Assembly (NCBI RefSeq): GCF_029633865.1
Contig: NC_079213.1
Coordinates: 84,910,803-84,974,802, forward strand
From: Lampris incognitus
Taxonomy: Eukaryota > Chordata > Actinopteri > Lampriformes > Lampridae
Length of the DNA stretch: 64,000 nucleotides
Direction: 5' to 3'
How positions within the stretch are numbered: position 1 is the stretch's first letter; every line of letters begins with the position of its first letter. Positions 22,205-31,854 of this stretch are shown here, one piece after another. The notes beneath the pieces are model-generated. The model did no database searches. It had not been told where the DNA came from and worked only from the letters and a program-made list of their open reading frames with translations. Made by a program: the position numbers and the translations under genes.

Positions 22205-22224
22205 GTATCTTCTGTGTTGAAATG

Positions 22225-22292
22225 TAAAATCCCTTTGGGCTACATTGTTTGTATGAAAAGTGCTATACAAATGAAGATTATTATTTACAAAT
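22225..22292 (+). repeat. LINE 3' tail remnant (L2-like)
   Basis: GAAAAGTGCTATACAAATGA followed by ATTATTATT resembles the common fish L2-type 3' tail. Short, so tentative. Confidence 0.4.
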
Positions 22293-22643
22293 TTCCTTTA
22301 ACTTCATGCCATGATACAACATAATAACCGGGCCCAATCCTTCGGCCTAGGGTTAGAATGAGGTAGAAGTCTATTTGATGGATAGTGTCTTTCTTAGGAT
22401 ACGAGATGTTTCAAGTAGTGCGATGTTCTGTAGTTCTTGTATTCTGATGTTACCCGGGATCCGTTGGGTGTATTTCTCCATCCCTTTTTTTACAAGTCCC
22501 AGGGCTTATTATTATTATATAAGGCTCTGGGCTACCTATACAAAGTGTCATGTAGGCTGTTACTCTGGCAATTTTTTCTTGATTACCCCCGCCCTCCCGT
22601 CCCTCCTGTCCCGTTTTCCTGGGATAGAATGTTGGTAACCCTA

Positions 22644-22740
22644 CGTGTATGTGAGAGCATTTTCAGTAGTGTATCAGAGTAATTTCAGTGTAAACGGAAG
22701 GCAATTTCAGCGTAAACGGAAGGCAGTCTAGTTCTCAAAT
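22644..22740. repeat. Subterminal repeats of the 16.8-kb transposon, inner end
   Basis: GTGTATGTGAGAGCATTTTC, then two copies of a GTAAACGGAAGGCA unit. The repeat resumes right after the hAT-like element, supporting its insertion in the array. Confidence 0.55.
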
Positions 22741-22832
22741 CTCATTGGTCAATCTAAGTTAGCAGGAAGTCCATGGTCTAGTCTACCTTAGTAGCTAATT
22801 ACTACCACTAAACCAGTGCAAAAATATGCATA

Positions 22833-23560
22833 ATGGAAGAGGAGAGACAAACTCCACAACTTTGTGAAGCTCTTGGCTTGATAAACACTATTTTAACAAC
22901 ACCCGGTGCCATAAATGCCATAGCATATACAACAGACACGGTTAGTGGTAGTGTGGAACACGAGGGTGTGGAAGATGAACGGAGACATGCGTTCCGGCCA
23001 GGCGCTAGTGGTAACCACCGATCGCGGGCATCAGTGGTCTCATTACGAGGGAGCAGCAACAAACAGGGCAGCTACAGACTCTCCGTTATAACACACAGCA
23101 ACACTTTGGAAGATGGAATTCAAGACCTAGGAAAAGGTACGTCTTTGGAAATGTTAGGCAAGTCGGTTGAAGTAGTGCTATGCTAGCTAGCTAACGTTAG
23201 TCTAGCTAACTTTGAGCTAGCTAGTTAACCACTGCAACAAGAAGCTAAAATGTTAGGCAAGTCGGTTGAAGTAGTGCTATGCTAGCTAACCACTGCAACA
23301 GAAGCTAGTTAGCTATATCAGTAAATAATACGTGGCTTTACTAGCTACCTATGCTTTTAACAATGTAATAAAATTAAAACGGTTGTTATTGATTTTACAA
23401 GCCTAAAAGCGTGGGGGATCGTTTGCAAGCAACGTTCCAAAACAGAGTTCCATGAAAAGGGATTCATCTTGAGTGCATTTGAGTTTGAGAAGAGTTGGGA
23501 CTACGACTGTCATCAGAGATGCCTTCAAAGATAAAATCCCACAGGATGTGAGGCAAGTTT
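22833..23560 (+). pseudogene. Accessory gene fragment of the large transposon, two exons visible
   Basis: Exon 1 starts at the ATG at 22833 (MEEERQTPQLCEALGLINTI) and reaches a good donor AAAG/GTACGT at about 23136. A second coding stretch starts near 23402 and reads HEKGFILSAFEFEKSWDYD; a one-base slip then leads to TVIRDAFKDKIPQDV. The pattern (N-terminal low-complexity FRPG...S region, then EKGFI..AF, then a KIP motif) recalls fish transposon-borne HECT-domain proteins (G2E3-like), but no HECT domain is seen. The shift and missing C-terminus suggest a decayed cargo gene. Function is not assigned. Confidence 0.4.
23151..23310 (+). repeat. Short direct duplication in the presumed intron
   Basis: ATGTTAGGCAAGTCGGTTGA at 23151 recurs at 23250, followed in both by GTAGTGCTATGCTAGCTA. 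It is surrounded by AGCTAGCTAA-rich palindromic sequence. Confidence 0.75.
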
Positions 23561-23828
23561 ATACGGTGTAATTGTAATGCTGTTGCCAGCACACTATTTT
23601 TTCCCCACATTCCTCAACAAAGGCGACCATGTCCTTTGCAGCAAGACAGTTATCTAAGCTATATTTTCATAGGATCTAAACAGAGAGTAGGGTAGTACTG
23701 TACATCCCACAAATAACTACTTTTCAACTTTATTGTTTGACACACAAAAACAGCTACACAGCCTTCGTCAGAGCATATCAGTACAATGACAGCAAGGTTA
23801 CTTTAGATACAGATTACATGGCATTGTG

Positions 23829-24187
23829 CACAGCTGACATTAATAGGCCTAATAATCACTCCTTGCGATTATTAGGCCTATTAATGTAGGATGACCAGAT
23901 TTTCAAAATCCCAAACCGGGACCTTAAAAAGTGTACCACACGTTCGTGCACGCACACATGCATATGCACGCGCTCACAAGCTTGTCTGTCTCGCCAGACG
24001 TAATACATTGAAGGATTTTTATGCCCTCCCACCAAAAAAAGACATGCTAGAGTAGCCAGGACTCGGGACACCCAGCTTGAAACCAGGACAATCCCGGACA
24101 AACCGGGATGTCTGGTCACCCTAATTAATGTCAGTTGTGCAATCACTCCTAAAGTGTGATTATTAGGCCTATTAATGTCAGCTGTGT
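23829..24187. mobile_element. Palindromic MITE holding a second MITE
   Basis: CACAGCTGACATTAATAGG at 23829 and its reverse complement ending at 24187 form arms of about 32 bases. A second small inverted pair lies inside the left arm. The element at 23887-24123 sits in this palindrome. No coding sequence. Confidence 0.55.
23887..24123. mobile_element. MITE with TAGG(G)TGACCAGA ends
   Basis: TAGGATGACCAGA at the left and TCTGGTCACCCTA at the right are inverted; ATTAATG flanks both sides, a 7-8 bp TSD as in hAT-type elements. About 237 bp, non-coding. Confidence 0.65.
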
Positions 24188-24239
24188 AACCCAGTTACTT
24201 CCCTACATGCTCTTCACTCATCTAATTCATCCTATGACA

Positions 24240-24661
24240 GAAGAAGCACAAAGGAATCAAAGGGAAACAGCCAATGTCTTCAGCATCCAAACAGCTGTTA
24301 ATGGTGACAAATCAAATCAAGCGATGGAAAGTCAAGACCTCTATGCATGTGGTGCAAAAATGTCAAACATCAACTACCCAAGTGCGCAGACTTCACAGAA
24401 AAGTCCCTAAATGATCAACGAAAGTATGTGAAAGAAAATAAGGTTTGTTATGGGTGTCTGAAACCAGGTCACAGTACCAAGGAATGTTGTCACCGCCACA
24501 CTTGTGATGTATGCAAGGGAAGACACCCCACCTGTCTCCATGATGAGAACTACAGAGGGCGTGAAGGTAGAGAAGGTCCTGTATCCACTGTGAACTCAGC
24601 TTCAAGCACTCCAGATGAAACCACGTCACCAGAGGGGGCCAGTCATGCAGCACTTCTATGA
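24240..24661 (+). pseudogene. BEL-2 gag, C-terminal part
   Basis: The frame 24347-24661 has CMWCKNVKHQLPKC, CYGCLKPGHSTKEC and HTCDVCKGRHPTCLH, the triple zinc-binding pattern of BEL gags. Upstream sequence is frame-shifted and the N-terminal region is missing. Confidence 0.8.
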
Positions 24662-25800
24662 TCGTTCCTGTGTGGGTGTCCATGGCCACTGACTCATCAA
24701 AAGAAAAGCTTGTTTATGCATTATTGGACACTCAAAGTGACAGCACATTCATCGACAGTGAGGTGAGCAATGAATTACAAGCAAATACCCAACCTGTGAA
24801 GCTGAAACTTACCACTATGCTTGGAGAGAGCATGATCATGAAGTGTAAAAGGGTATCTGGACTCGGGGTGAGAGGTTACAATTTATGCATCCACATTGAT
24901 CTTCCTTCTGCATATACAAAATACTGTATTCCTGGGAACCGTGATCATATACCCACGCATGAAACTGCAAGAAGATGGCCTCATTTAACAGCAATCACTG
25001 ATAAAGTGCCACCCCTCCTCACCTGTGATGTTGGGCTCTTAATTGGGTTCAACTGTCCCAGAGCATTAACACCCAGACAGGTATTAGCCGGAAAAGACAA
25101 CGAGCCCTATGCCATCCTTACAGATTTAGGATGGAGCATTGTGGGCTGCTCAACACAAAGCTTAGATGGAACAGACACCAGCCTGTATCACCAAGTCTCA
25201 GTAAAGGAACTGCCTCCAGTAACACCAATGGATGTGATCAGTGCCCTGGAGTCAGACTTTAAAGACATCAAAGGAGATGACAAAACAGTCTCGCAAGAGG
25301 ATCTAATTTTCCTGAGCAAACTAAAAGAAGGCATAAAACTAAATGATGGCGGACATAATGAGATGCCTTTACCCTTTAAGCAACGGCCACACTTACCTAA
25401 TAACAGAAAACTTACTGAAATCAGACTCAGCCATTTACGGCGGAGGTTTTACAGAGATGAGAAATATAAGAAGGAATACATGACATACATGAAGGAAATC
25501 ATAGAGAGAGGTGATGTTGAAGAAGTTCGAGAAGATGGGATAACAGGTGAATGATAGTACATCCCTCATCATGGCATATACCACCCTAAAAAGCCTGACA
25601 AGCTGCATGTTGTATTCAACTGGTCTGCGAAGTGTGGCAGCACAAGCCTCAGTGAACGTCTTCTTCCAGGGCCAGACATGATTAACAACCTCACCGGTGT
25701 CCTTCTACGGTTCAGACGGCATCCTATAGCTCTTATGTGTGATATAGAAAACATCGCCAAGATCGCAATTACTTACGTTTCCTGTGGTGGAAAGATGGAG
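24658..25800 (+). pseudogene. BEL-2 protease and N-terminal RT
   Basis: Open for 298 codons (24658-25554). The protease has VYALLDTQSDSTFID near residue 23. RT starts with LPNNRKLTEIRLSHL and YMKEIIERGDVEEV. Two adjacent stops at 25552-25557 cut the frame; the same frame continues YIPHHGIYHPKKPDK, LPGPDMINN and VLLRFRRHP to about 25750, then breaks. In intact elements this makes the polyprotein-cleaving protease and cDNA synthase. Confidence 0.8.
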
Positions 25801-25904
25801 ATACAAGCACACAACCCCAGGATTGCCGAATGAAAGTCCATCTTTTCGGTGCAGTGTTGTCCCCTGGCTGCGCAAATTATGGGCTGAAGCACCTAGCCAA
25901 TGAA

Positions 25905-26496
25905 AACAGACTCTCATACCCAGTAGGATCGCAGTTTATGGCAAGAGACGTTTACATGGACGATGGAGTCAAGTACGGATACCATGGAAAAGGCCATTCA
26001 GTTGGCGCGGGAGGCAAGAGAAATATACGCCAGGGGTGGTCTCCATCTCCACAAATTTGTCTCAAACAACCATGCTGTCCTACAGAGTATACCCTCAACA
26101 GAGTGGGCGACAGGTGCCAAGACAAAGGATTTGACTTTCTCTGACACACCAGTAGAGCGAGCTCTAGGGATTTACTGGAGCATAGACAGGGATAGTTTCA
26201 GATTCAACAACACTTGGACAAACCAACCAGGGACACTTAGAGGCATATTGACTAGTGTCACATCAATATTTGACCCTCTTGGCTTCCTTGTGCCATATGT
26301 CCTTACTGGGAGGAAGATTCTGCAAGAAATGTGCCGTCAAGATGTTGGCTGGGATGAACCCCTATCAGAAATGTTGAAGCCACGGTGGGAGAGCTGGCGA
26401 CATGACTTTGCCAACCTAGAGAAGATATATATAGCTCGATGTTACATACCTGTCGATTTTGGAGAAGTCATTGAAACAGTTGCACCACTTTTCTGA
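25905..26496 (+). pseudogene. BEL-2 RT catalytic part and start of RNase H
   Basis: ARDVYMDDGV (about 25945-25970) holds the catalytic DD pair. After a one-base slip the frame 25963-26496 reads AREIYARGGLHLHKFVSNN, LGIYWSIDRDSFRF, LTSVTSIFDPLGFLVP and ILQEMCRQDVGWDEPL, all BEL landmarks. A deletion after EVIETVAPLF removes RNase H end and most of integrase. Confidence 0.8.
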
Positions 26497-27071
26497 CCCA
26501 AGCACAAGCGGATACAGGCAGTGTGACTTTGTCATGAACGCACCGCACTCTAGCCATGCAGGTGGCATGTGGGAGCACCAGATCAAGATGGTCAGGAGTG
26601 CCCAGAACTCCACACTATCACTTTCTCACAACAGACTCAATGACTGCACTACGGACACTGTTCGATGAAGATATGGCTATAGTCAACAGCAGACCTCTCA
26701 CGGTGGATAACTTGATCAGTCCAGACAGCCTGGAACCCCTCACCCCCAATCACCTAATCCAAATGAAGTCCAGCCCAGCACTGCCTCCACCTGGCACATT
26801 CCTCAGAGAAGACTCATATGGAGCAAAGAGGTGGCGACGTGTGCCGTATCTGGCGGAACAGTTCTGGAGCCGCTGGAAACGAGAATATCTTCACAACATA
26901 ATGACAAGACAGAGATGGCACTCGCCGAGGAGAAATTTGCAAGTGGGTGATGTTGTAATGGACATTGATGAACTGTCACCTAGAGGTGAGTGGAGACTTG
27001 CAAGGGTCATAGAGACTGTCAAGGGTAAGGATGGACTCATTAAGAAGAGCAAAAATCTCAATAGGAGATAA
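26490..27071 (+). pseudogene. BEL-2 integrase C-terminal part
   Basis: NAPHSSHAGGMWEHQIKMVR (with the E of the DDE triad) in one frame, then, after a shift near 26660, DEDMAIVNSRPLTVDNL, LEPLTPNHLI and WRRVPYLAEQFWSRWKREY to the stop at 27071. The first two catalytic Asp residues are deleted. Confidence 0.8.
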
Positions 27072-27256
27072 GAGACTGAGCAAGAAGGGTGAGCGTCTGG
27101 GTAAGCTTTCCATATTGGAGCGCCCAGTGCAGAAGCTAGTCCTGTTGTTAGAGATTTCTTAAGCTCATGACTTTAATGAAACATTTTCATTCTTTCTGTG
27201 AAAATTATTCTTAGTTCATGTTGTTTAATGAAACACTCATAATTTTGGTGGGAGTA

Positions 27257-27786
27257 TAGCTAACCCAATTCTAAGTTTAATTCTAAAGAGATTTCCCTGT
27301 TGAACAACCACTTATTCATATTATTGCAGGTCTAATGTTTTAAATATGTATTACAGTATTTCCTGTTTTGTTTGCTTTGAGTGACTTGTATTCTGAAATT
27401 ACGAATCGATTCTTAGTATTTCCTATCGTGAACGAAAGGAGGAACACTAATGGTGAAATTAAATCTCATTAAGTCGAATTACATTGTATTAGCACCCTCC
27501 GAAGAGGCACAAGGTCAGTGTTCTTTGTATTGTATTGTATTGTTGTGTGTTTTTGTGCTTTGACGTAATTTTGAAGCCTTAAGGAACTTCATAGCTCTTC
27601 TAAGTTGAGTATCGGTTAACAGATGTGAGCTAATGTTAAACTAGTGTAACGCCTGAAGCTACATGGCTATGTAGTTAATGTATTTCTGTTTGTGCTTTAT
27701 ATCTAGCTCTTACGGTGGTTTGGAGTTTTAAATAAATGAAAAATCATCAGTTGAACTGTTGACCATCATTCGGTGGGGATGCTACA
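27257..27786 (+). repeat. BEL-2 probable 3' LTR
   Basis: It follows a purine-rich GGTGGGAG and runs to GGGGATGCTACA, with AATAAA near 27733. Only one copy exists here, so the start is uncertain. Confidence 0.45.
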
Positions 27787-29110
27787 AATGTTTTCCATGC
27801 CATGATCGCTTCGGACTCTCGAAGGCAATCCAAACTGTTGTACACCTCTGATAAACAAAGACAGGACAGTGGAAGCCCTGTTGTTGTCCTCACAACTTAG
27901 GTAAATTATGGTCCGACTGAACCCATCCACACAGCCATGGAATACCACCCTCCACCTCAAGTTTATGATTTCCATCTATGTGCCTGAAAAAAAACGTGGT
28001 TGTAAAAATGGCAAATATTAGAAACAGGATTGATTACTTATTAGGGACACAAATACCTTACGGTAAGTTTAATTTGACAATTTGAGGTCTACATTTCCAA
28101 CATTAATTGAATTTGAAGTGGAATTATGTCAGAATAGATCCAAACCACAATGTATGGACAGATCAGCCAGCTCAAACATGAACAAATTCATTAAGTTTAT
28201 AGTTCCATTGTTGGTGGGTTTGAAGACATTGGAGTGCCACCTAGTCAAACGGCCATTACCACCTCCTCTAGGCATGGTGGTCGACATTTTTGGTCTGCAT
28301 AAAATAGCACTTAACTGACTGGTCACCAACATGATCAGTACAAACAGAAACCAGCATAAACCAAGTCTCGCACTCCAAACAAGGAGAAAAATAAGCATAT
28401 TACAACAGAAGGTGTAATCATGTTAATATTCCACTTTCCATAACTGCTTAGGAGTTTGAACATTATAAAGCCGATGGCATATGGTGTGCCGACGCCTAAA
28501 TGACTGCCCAACAGGATCAACTTCATGCTAACTTTGTCTCACACGCCAACGTTGAATTCTTATTTGCTATGATCGAAGGCTCCCAAGTACATAGGTTTCA
28601 CCAGCATTTGGAGTGTTCTGGAGAATCTCCTTTATAATGTTGTTCAGAGCATAACTTGATATCACAGTGTATTCTAACGGCTGGACTCCTAAGTATTGCC
28701 TGTGTCTGTACATTGTCCGTTGACTGATGCCTAAGCATGCAGAAATTCTCTGCCAATTCATGCCAAGCAACATACAGTGGGATATTTGCTCCAGTGAAAT
28801 TCTGTACCTAGGATGGCCTGGAAGGCCAGTTGAAGTGGTTGGCGGGACCAGGGCCACTTCGATAGATCTCTGTCTAGTTTCATATCCACTTAAAAGTGAG
28901 CAAAAACACCTGTACAAGGACTCTAATGTGATCCTATATTGACTATTAGCTGGATCATCAATAAATCTGGAAAAAAACAAAAATGTAGATCGGGTCCTTG
29001 TGTGGTAATCTAGTTCCCTGAGTAGTCTCTCTTGTTCAACACAATCAGCCCTTTTTTGATGTCTTCAGCATACTGCAATGCACTGTTAAAGAAATATATA
29101 ACATCCTCTT
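27787..29110 (-). pseudogene. IS3EU-like transposase, multi-exon, disrupted
   Basis: Read on the minus strand: a first piece near 29100-29000 (YAEDIKKGLIVLNKRDYS), then an exon from 28966 (acceptor TTTTTTTCCAG) to 28567 with FIDDP...RYRISLEQISHCM and ISQRTMYRHRQYLG, a helix-turn-helix. A piece at about 28530-28430 (VDPVG, FRRRHTICHRLYNV) and the integrase-like exon 27972-27787 ([30 protein letters not shown]) follow. The last two give the first two catalytic Asp. The C-terminal part with the catalytic Glu is absent, cut off at the BEL-2 LTR. Intact proteins of this kind cut and join the transposon ends. Exon limits are approximate. Confidence 0.65.
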
Positions 29111-29319
29111 CTGTTGTAGCTTTTGTCTTCCAAAACAACTGAACTTGAAAAATAAGATAAACGATACGTAAAATCCTCATGGTTAAAGGAGAAAGAGCAC
29201 CAGCAGTTGCTAAAATGATACCTCACTGAAGACTTCCTGTTTTTGCACAATATAACCAGTGGGATTAAAGCACTACTAGCTTGCCTTCCTTTTCCAGCAA
29301 AGTCTTTTCCTTTGAAAAT

Positions 29320-29515
29320 CCTCTCTCACACACTACTGAGAATGGCCTCACACACACTACCGAAAATGCTCTCGCATACTACTGAAAATGCTGTTATATA
29401 CACATGTAAAATCCTCTCACATGCACATGAAATCCTCTCACATACTACTGAAATTCCTCTTACGTACAACTATTGCATTTCAGTAGTATGTGAGAGGATT
29501 TTCAGCAGTGTATGT
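29320..29515. repeat. Right subterminal repeats of the 16.8-kb transposon
   Basis: At least seven imperfect copies of CTCTCACATACTACTGAAAA-type units, partly inverted at the outer end. Confidence 0.75.
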
Positions 29516-29556
29516 GAGAGGTAAAGTATGGAATATGGCCTATACGGCCTCTCCTA
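29510..29556 (-). repeat. Right terminal inverted repeat of the 16.8-kb transposon
   Basis: Reverse complement of 12752-12798 with about three mismatches; followed by the TSD ATTAGG. Confidence 0.85.
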
Positions 29557-29609
29557 ATTAGGTACTTGGCTGCACATTTCACCACTACCAGTGGTAGGAG
29601 TAATTACAG

Positions 29610-29853
29610 CAGTGTTTCCCAACCCAGTCCTCAAGGAAACCCTATCCTGCAGATTTTCTTTGCAACCCTGAATAGGTACCTGTTTGTAGTTATTCAACCA
29701 ATCAGCAACGAATTATGTCAGATGTTGCACACCTTGCATAATTAAGTGCAGTGAGATGATTGGTTGAGTAAGTACAATTAGGGCTACCTGTGCAGGGTTA
29801 CAATGAAAATGTGCAGGATAGGGGTTCCTTGAGGACTGGGTTGGGAAACGCTG
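29610..29853. mobile_element. hAT-type MITE (244 bp)
   Basis: CAGTGTTTCCCAACCCAGTC and the inverse GACTGGGTTGGGAAACGCTG are terminal inverted repeats of about 50 bases. The flanks AATTACAG and GATTAGAG are an 8-bp TSD with two mismatches. No coding sequence. Confidence 0.85.
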
Positions 29854-30115
29854 GATTAGAGTATTGTGATTCACACATTTAGGGGAGAAGAGCTTGGGAG
29901 CAATACAGCAGGGTAGGGAGACAGTCTCAATGTTATAGACCAAGCTGTCAGCCCGATAATCTATGCTATGAGAATTCCCTGACTAAAAATATTAACTAAA
30001 CTAGTTGACTCCACATCTGCACTAGATTTAAACCTAGCAGGCTCTCTAATTGTCTGCAACCTGCTGAACAACAAGTCCCTAGTGTCAAACTAAACGTAAA
30101 CAGCTATCTATATTG

Positions 30116-30343
30116 CTAGACAAAAGAGCGATGCTGTCCCCGGTAGGGTGAATGCCGGCCGTCCGCTTTCAGCAGGTAACGGCGACCCCAGAAAGAAGGC
30201 AAGTTATCAACAAAGCCAAATCCCTGCTCATTACAGTAACGAGCCAGCCAGCAGTTCATTGAAGCAAGCCTACTGTACATCTCATCATTACTCCTCACAA
30301 GTAATGTTTGAGATGTAATGTGTTGAGATGGTGTTGATTGCAC
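30116..30343 (-). pseudogene. SGNH/esterase-like fragment of a LINE ORF1
   Basis: ASMNCWLARYCNEQGFGFVDN, PSFWGRR, LLKADGRH resembles the C-terminal SGNH-hydrolase block of fish CR1/L2-type ORF1 proteins (usual end: DGLHP). The catalytic Asp-x-x-His appears as D-G-R-H. Short and isolated. Confidence 0.45.
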
Positions 30344-30431
30344 ACACAGCGGTGTTCTTTTGATTATTAAAGGCTGGGACTGTTAAGATGACCTCTCTCT
30401 ATGGGAGCATGCATTTTATATATTTCTTTAG

Positions 30432-30719
30432 GTCAGGATCTCCATTGTGGGCTACGGAGACATGGTCCCTGTATCAGTGCCGGAATGGATTTTGGCATTT
30501 CATCGCATCTCATTCAGCATCATCCTCAACGACATGCCAATCTCCCTCCTCTTCAGCAAGTTCTCAGACTATTACACCAAGCTCGAGGCCCAGGAGTACA
30601 ACACCCATTTCCAGCACTGCTTCCAACTCAGGAAGCGCCTCCAATGCAAGTTGGACATCTGTTTCCCGCCTCCTGTGGGAGAAGACGGCGGGCACGCGCC
30701 TTACATGGGCCCACACTGA
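30432..30719 (+). pseudogene. KCNV2-like (Kv8.2) potassium-channel last coding exon, probably non-functional
   Basis: A clean acceptor (TATATTTCTTTAG) is followed in phase 0 by 95 codons. [14 protein letters not shown] is the pore filter and start of S6; [28 protein letters not shown] matches the S6 end and the IL-NGMPISIL-NKFSDYY pattern of Kv8.2. Kv8.2 is a silent subunit that co-assembles with Kv2 channels in the plasma membrane. The filter Thr of TVGYG is Ile here and the S6 Gly of FGIILNG is changed, and the end [15 protein letters not shown] is not typical. Exon 1 (most of the protein) is not found upstream. It is either a distant last exon or, more likely, a decayed duplicate. Confidence 0.6.
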
Positions 30720-31784
30720 GCTCTCTCTCTCCTCTCTCTGTCGCACTGCTTTAGTCCTGCACGGATGGCTTGAAACCATGCCCCTGCTTATGGTCATGTG
30801 AGCAAAAGCTAGTGCAGATAACAAAAAAGGATGCGGTTGATAGAAATGGCAGGAAAAGGACTGCAAGTGAAGCTGTTGCCTGTATAGCTCAGACAAAAAG
30901 CTCCCATGCTGGGTATCCAAGAAAGTCAGTAAGATTTTGTATTTTTCATTGTATTGATTTCCATGACAATAGCAGACTGTTGATTGGCATATAGCCTAAA
31001 ATATTTTTTATTAAGATGTTACTTTCACAGTACTGAGTATTGTTAGTATTTCCAGTAGGACCTCCACGTAGAAGATAATCCATGCACTTCTATATAAACA
31101 GTCTTTTCTGAGAAAAATATACTGATGATGCAAGTCCATTGTTGTGTGGGGGTGATGGTTGTGCTCACTGTTCAGTCACCAAGATAAAATCTAAACACAT
31201 GAATCTAACAGACGAGATAACATATAGGACTCTAAGTTGAGACTTTTGTTCCGAAATAATAAAAATTAGACAATTTTCTTAAAATTATAAATCATATTGT
31301 AGACTTAATAAAAATAAGCTTCTTTTACAAATAGCACAAAATTAAAAACATTTGTGGCAGTGAGATCTCAGTTGATAACGTGTCTGCTGTTTAAGAAACT
31401 GGAACCAAACATTGCGCCAGTTGAATCAACTTGTGAAATCTCTTTCAGAGAGCTAAACTTTCCAGGTGCAATGTAAAGCCTATACCTGCAGTATGACAGA
31501 TGGTAATACCCTGTGGCTTCCACATTTGCCTGTTTCAGAGGGAACGTCCCGTAGGCCAACCTGAAATACCACATATCCAATATCTAGTTGTCATTCTATC
31601 TAATCTGACCGCAGCCTATCGAAATGACCCACACCTCCATCTCAACAACAGTGGCCGCGGCTGAACAAAGTTTTTGATGAAGTGGCCTCCCTCCCCCCAT
31701 AAAGTCAAAACATGTGCATAAGCTTTTGTTCAAAAGATGCATGATTTTGCCTAGACAATGTCTCTCTTTTGCTGAACAACAGAA

Positions 31785-31796
<12 letters not shown>
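30720..31796. other. No gene recognised
   Basis: Non-coding sequence downstream of the channel-like exon. No repeat family named. Confidence 0.5.

Positions 31797-31852
<56 letters not shown>
31797..31852. repeat. (CA)n microsatellite
   Basis: About 28 uninterrupted CA units, followed by a short GGAA run. Confidence 0.98.

Positions 31853-31854
<2 letters not shown>

Larger units (their letters stand above)
17428..22643. mobile_element. hAT-like DNA transposon, gutted by later insertions
   Basis: TAGGGTTGCCAAC (17428) and GTTGGTAACCCTA (ending 22643) are short inverted ends. The 8-bp flanks TGTGGCTG and CGTGTATG share five positions and both lie in the subterminal repeats of the host transposon. 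A 17-codon frame at 17698-17751 (Lys-rich PPKKKR) could be a transposase start. The interior is now a TRIM cluster, Gypsy-2 and another TRIM; no transposase core remains. Confidence 0.5.
24190..27786 (+). mobile_element. BEL/Pao element BEL-2, defective
   Basis: Gag zinc knuckles, protease, RT, RNase H region and integrase C-terminal part lie in order, interrupted by stops and two deletions. A probable 3' LTR (about 27257-27786) follows; no 5' LTR is seen. The right end interrupts the transposase exon of the large transposon. It differs from BEL-1 in sequence. Confidence 0.75.
12752..29556 (-). mobile_element. 16.8-kb IS3EU-like DNA transposon carrying nested elements
   Basis: The two ends form an inverted repeat of about 47 bp (44 matches by eye), beginning TATGAGGGGCCG at 12752 and, on the other strand, TAGGAGAGGCCG at 29556. 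ATTAGG flanks it on both sides (12746-12751 and 29557-29562), a perfect 6-bp TSD. Next to both ends lie clusters of a CTCTCACATACTACTGAAAA-type repeat. The minus strand near the right end codes an integrase-like transposase with an HTH region. My recollection of the IS3EU superfamily (6-bp TSD, TAY termini, IS3-like transposase) fits. Much of the length is later insertions: Copia, hAT-like, Gypsy-2, TRIMs, MITEs and BEL-2. Confidence 0.75.

Noticed and set aside
28082..28942. Plus-strand frames near 28.1-28.9 kb
   Set aside because: They overlap the minus-strand transposase exons and show no motif.
30388..30801. 137-codon frame (Ser/Thr-rich) overlapping the channel exon
   Set aside because: Another frame of the same bases carries the potassium-channel filter and S6; this one is its shadow.
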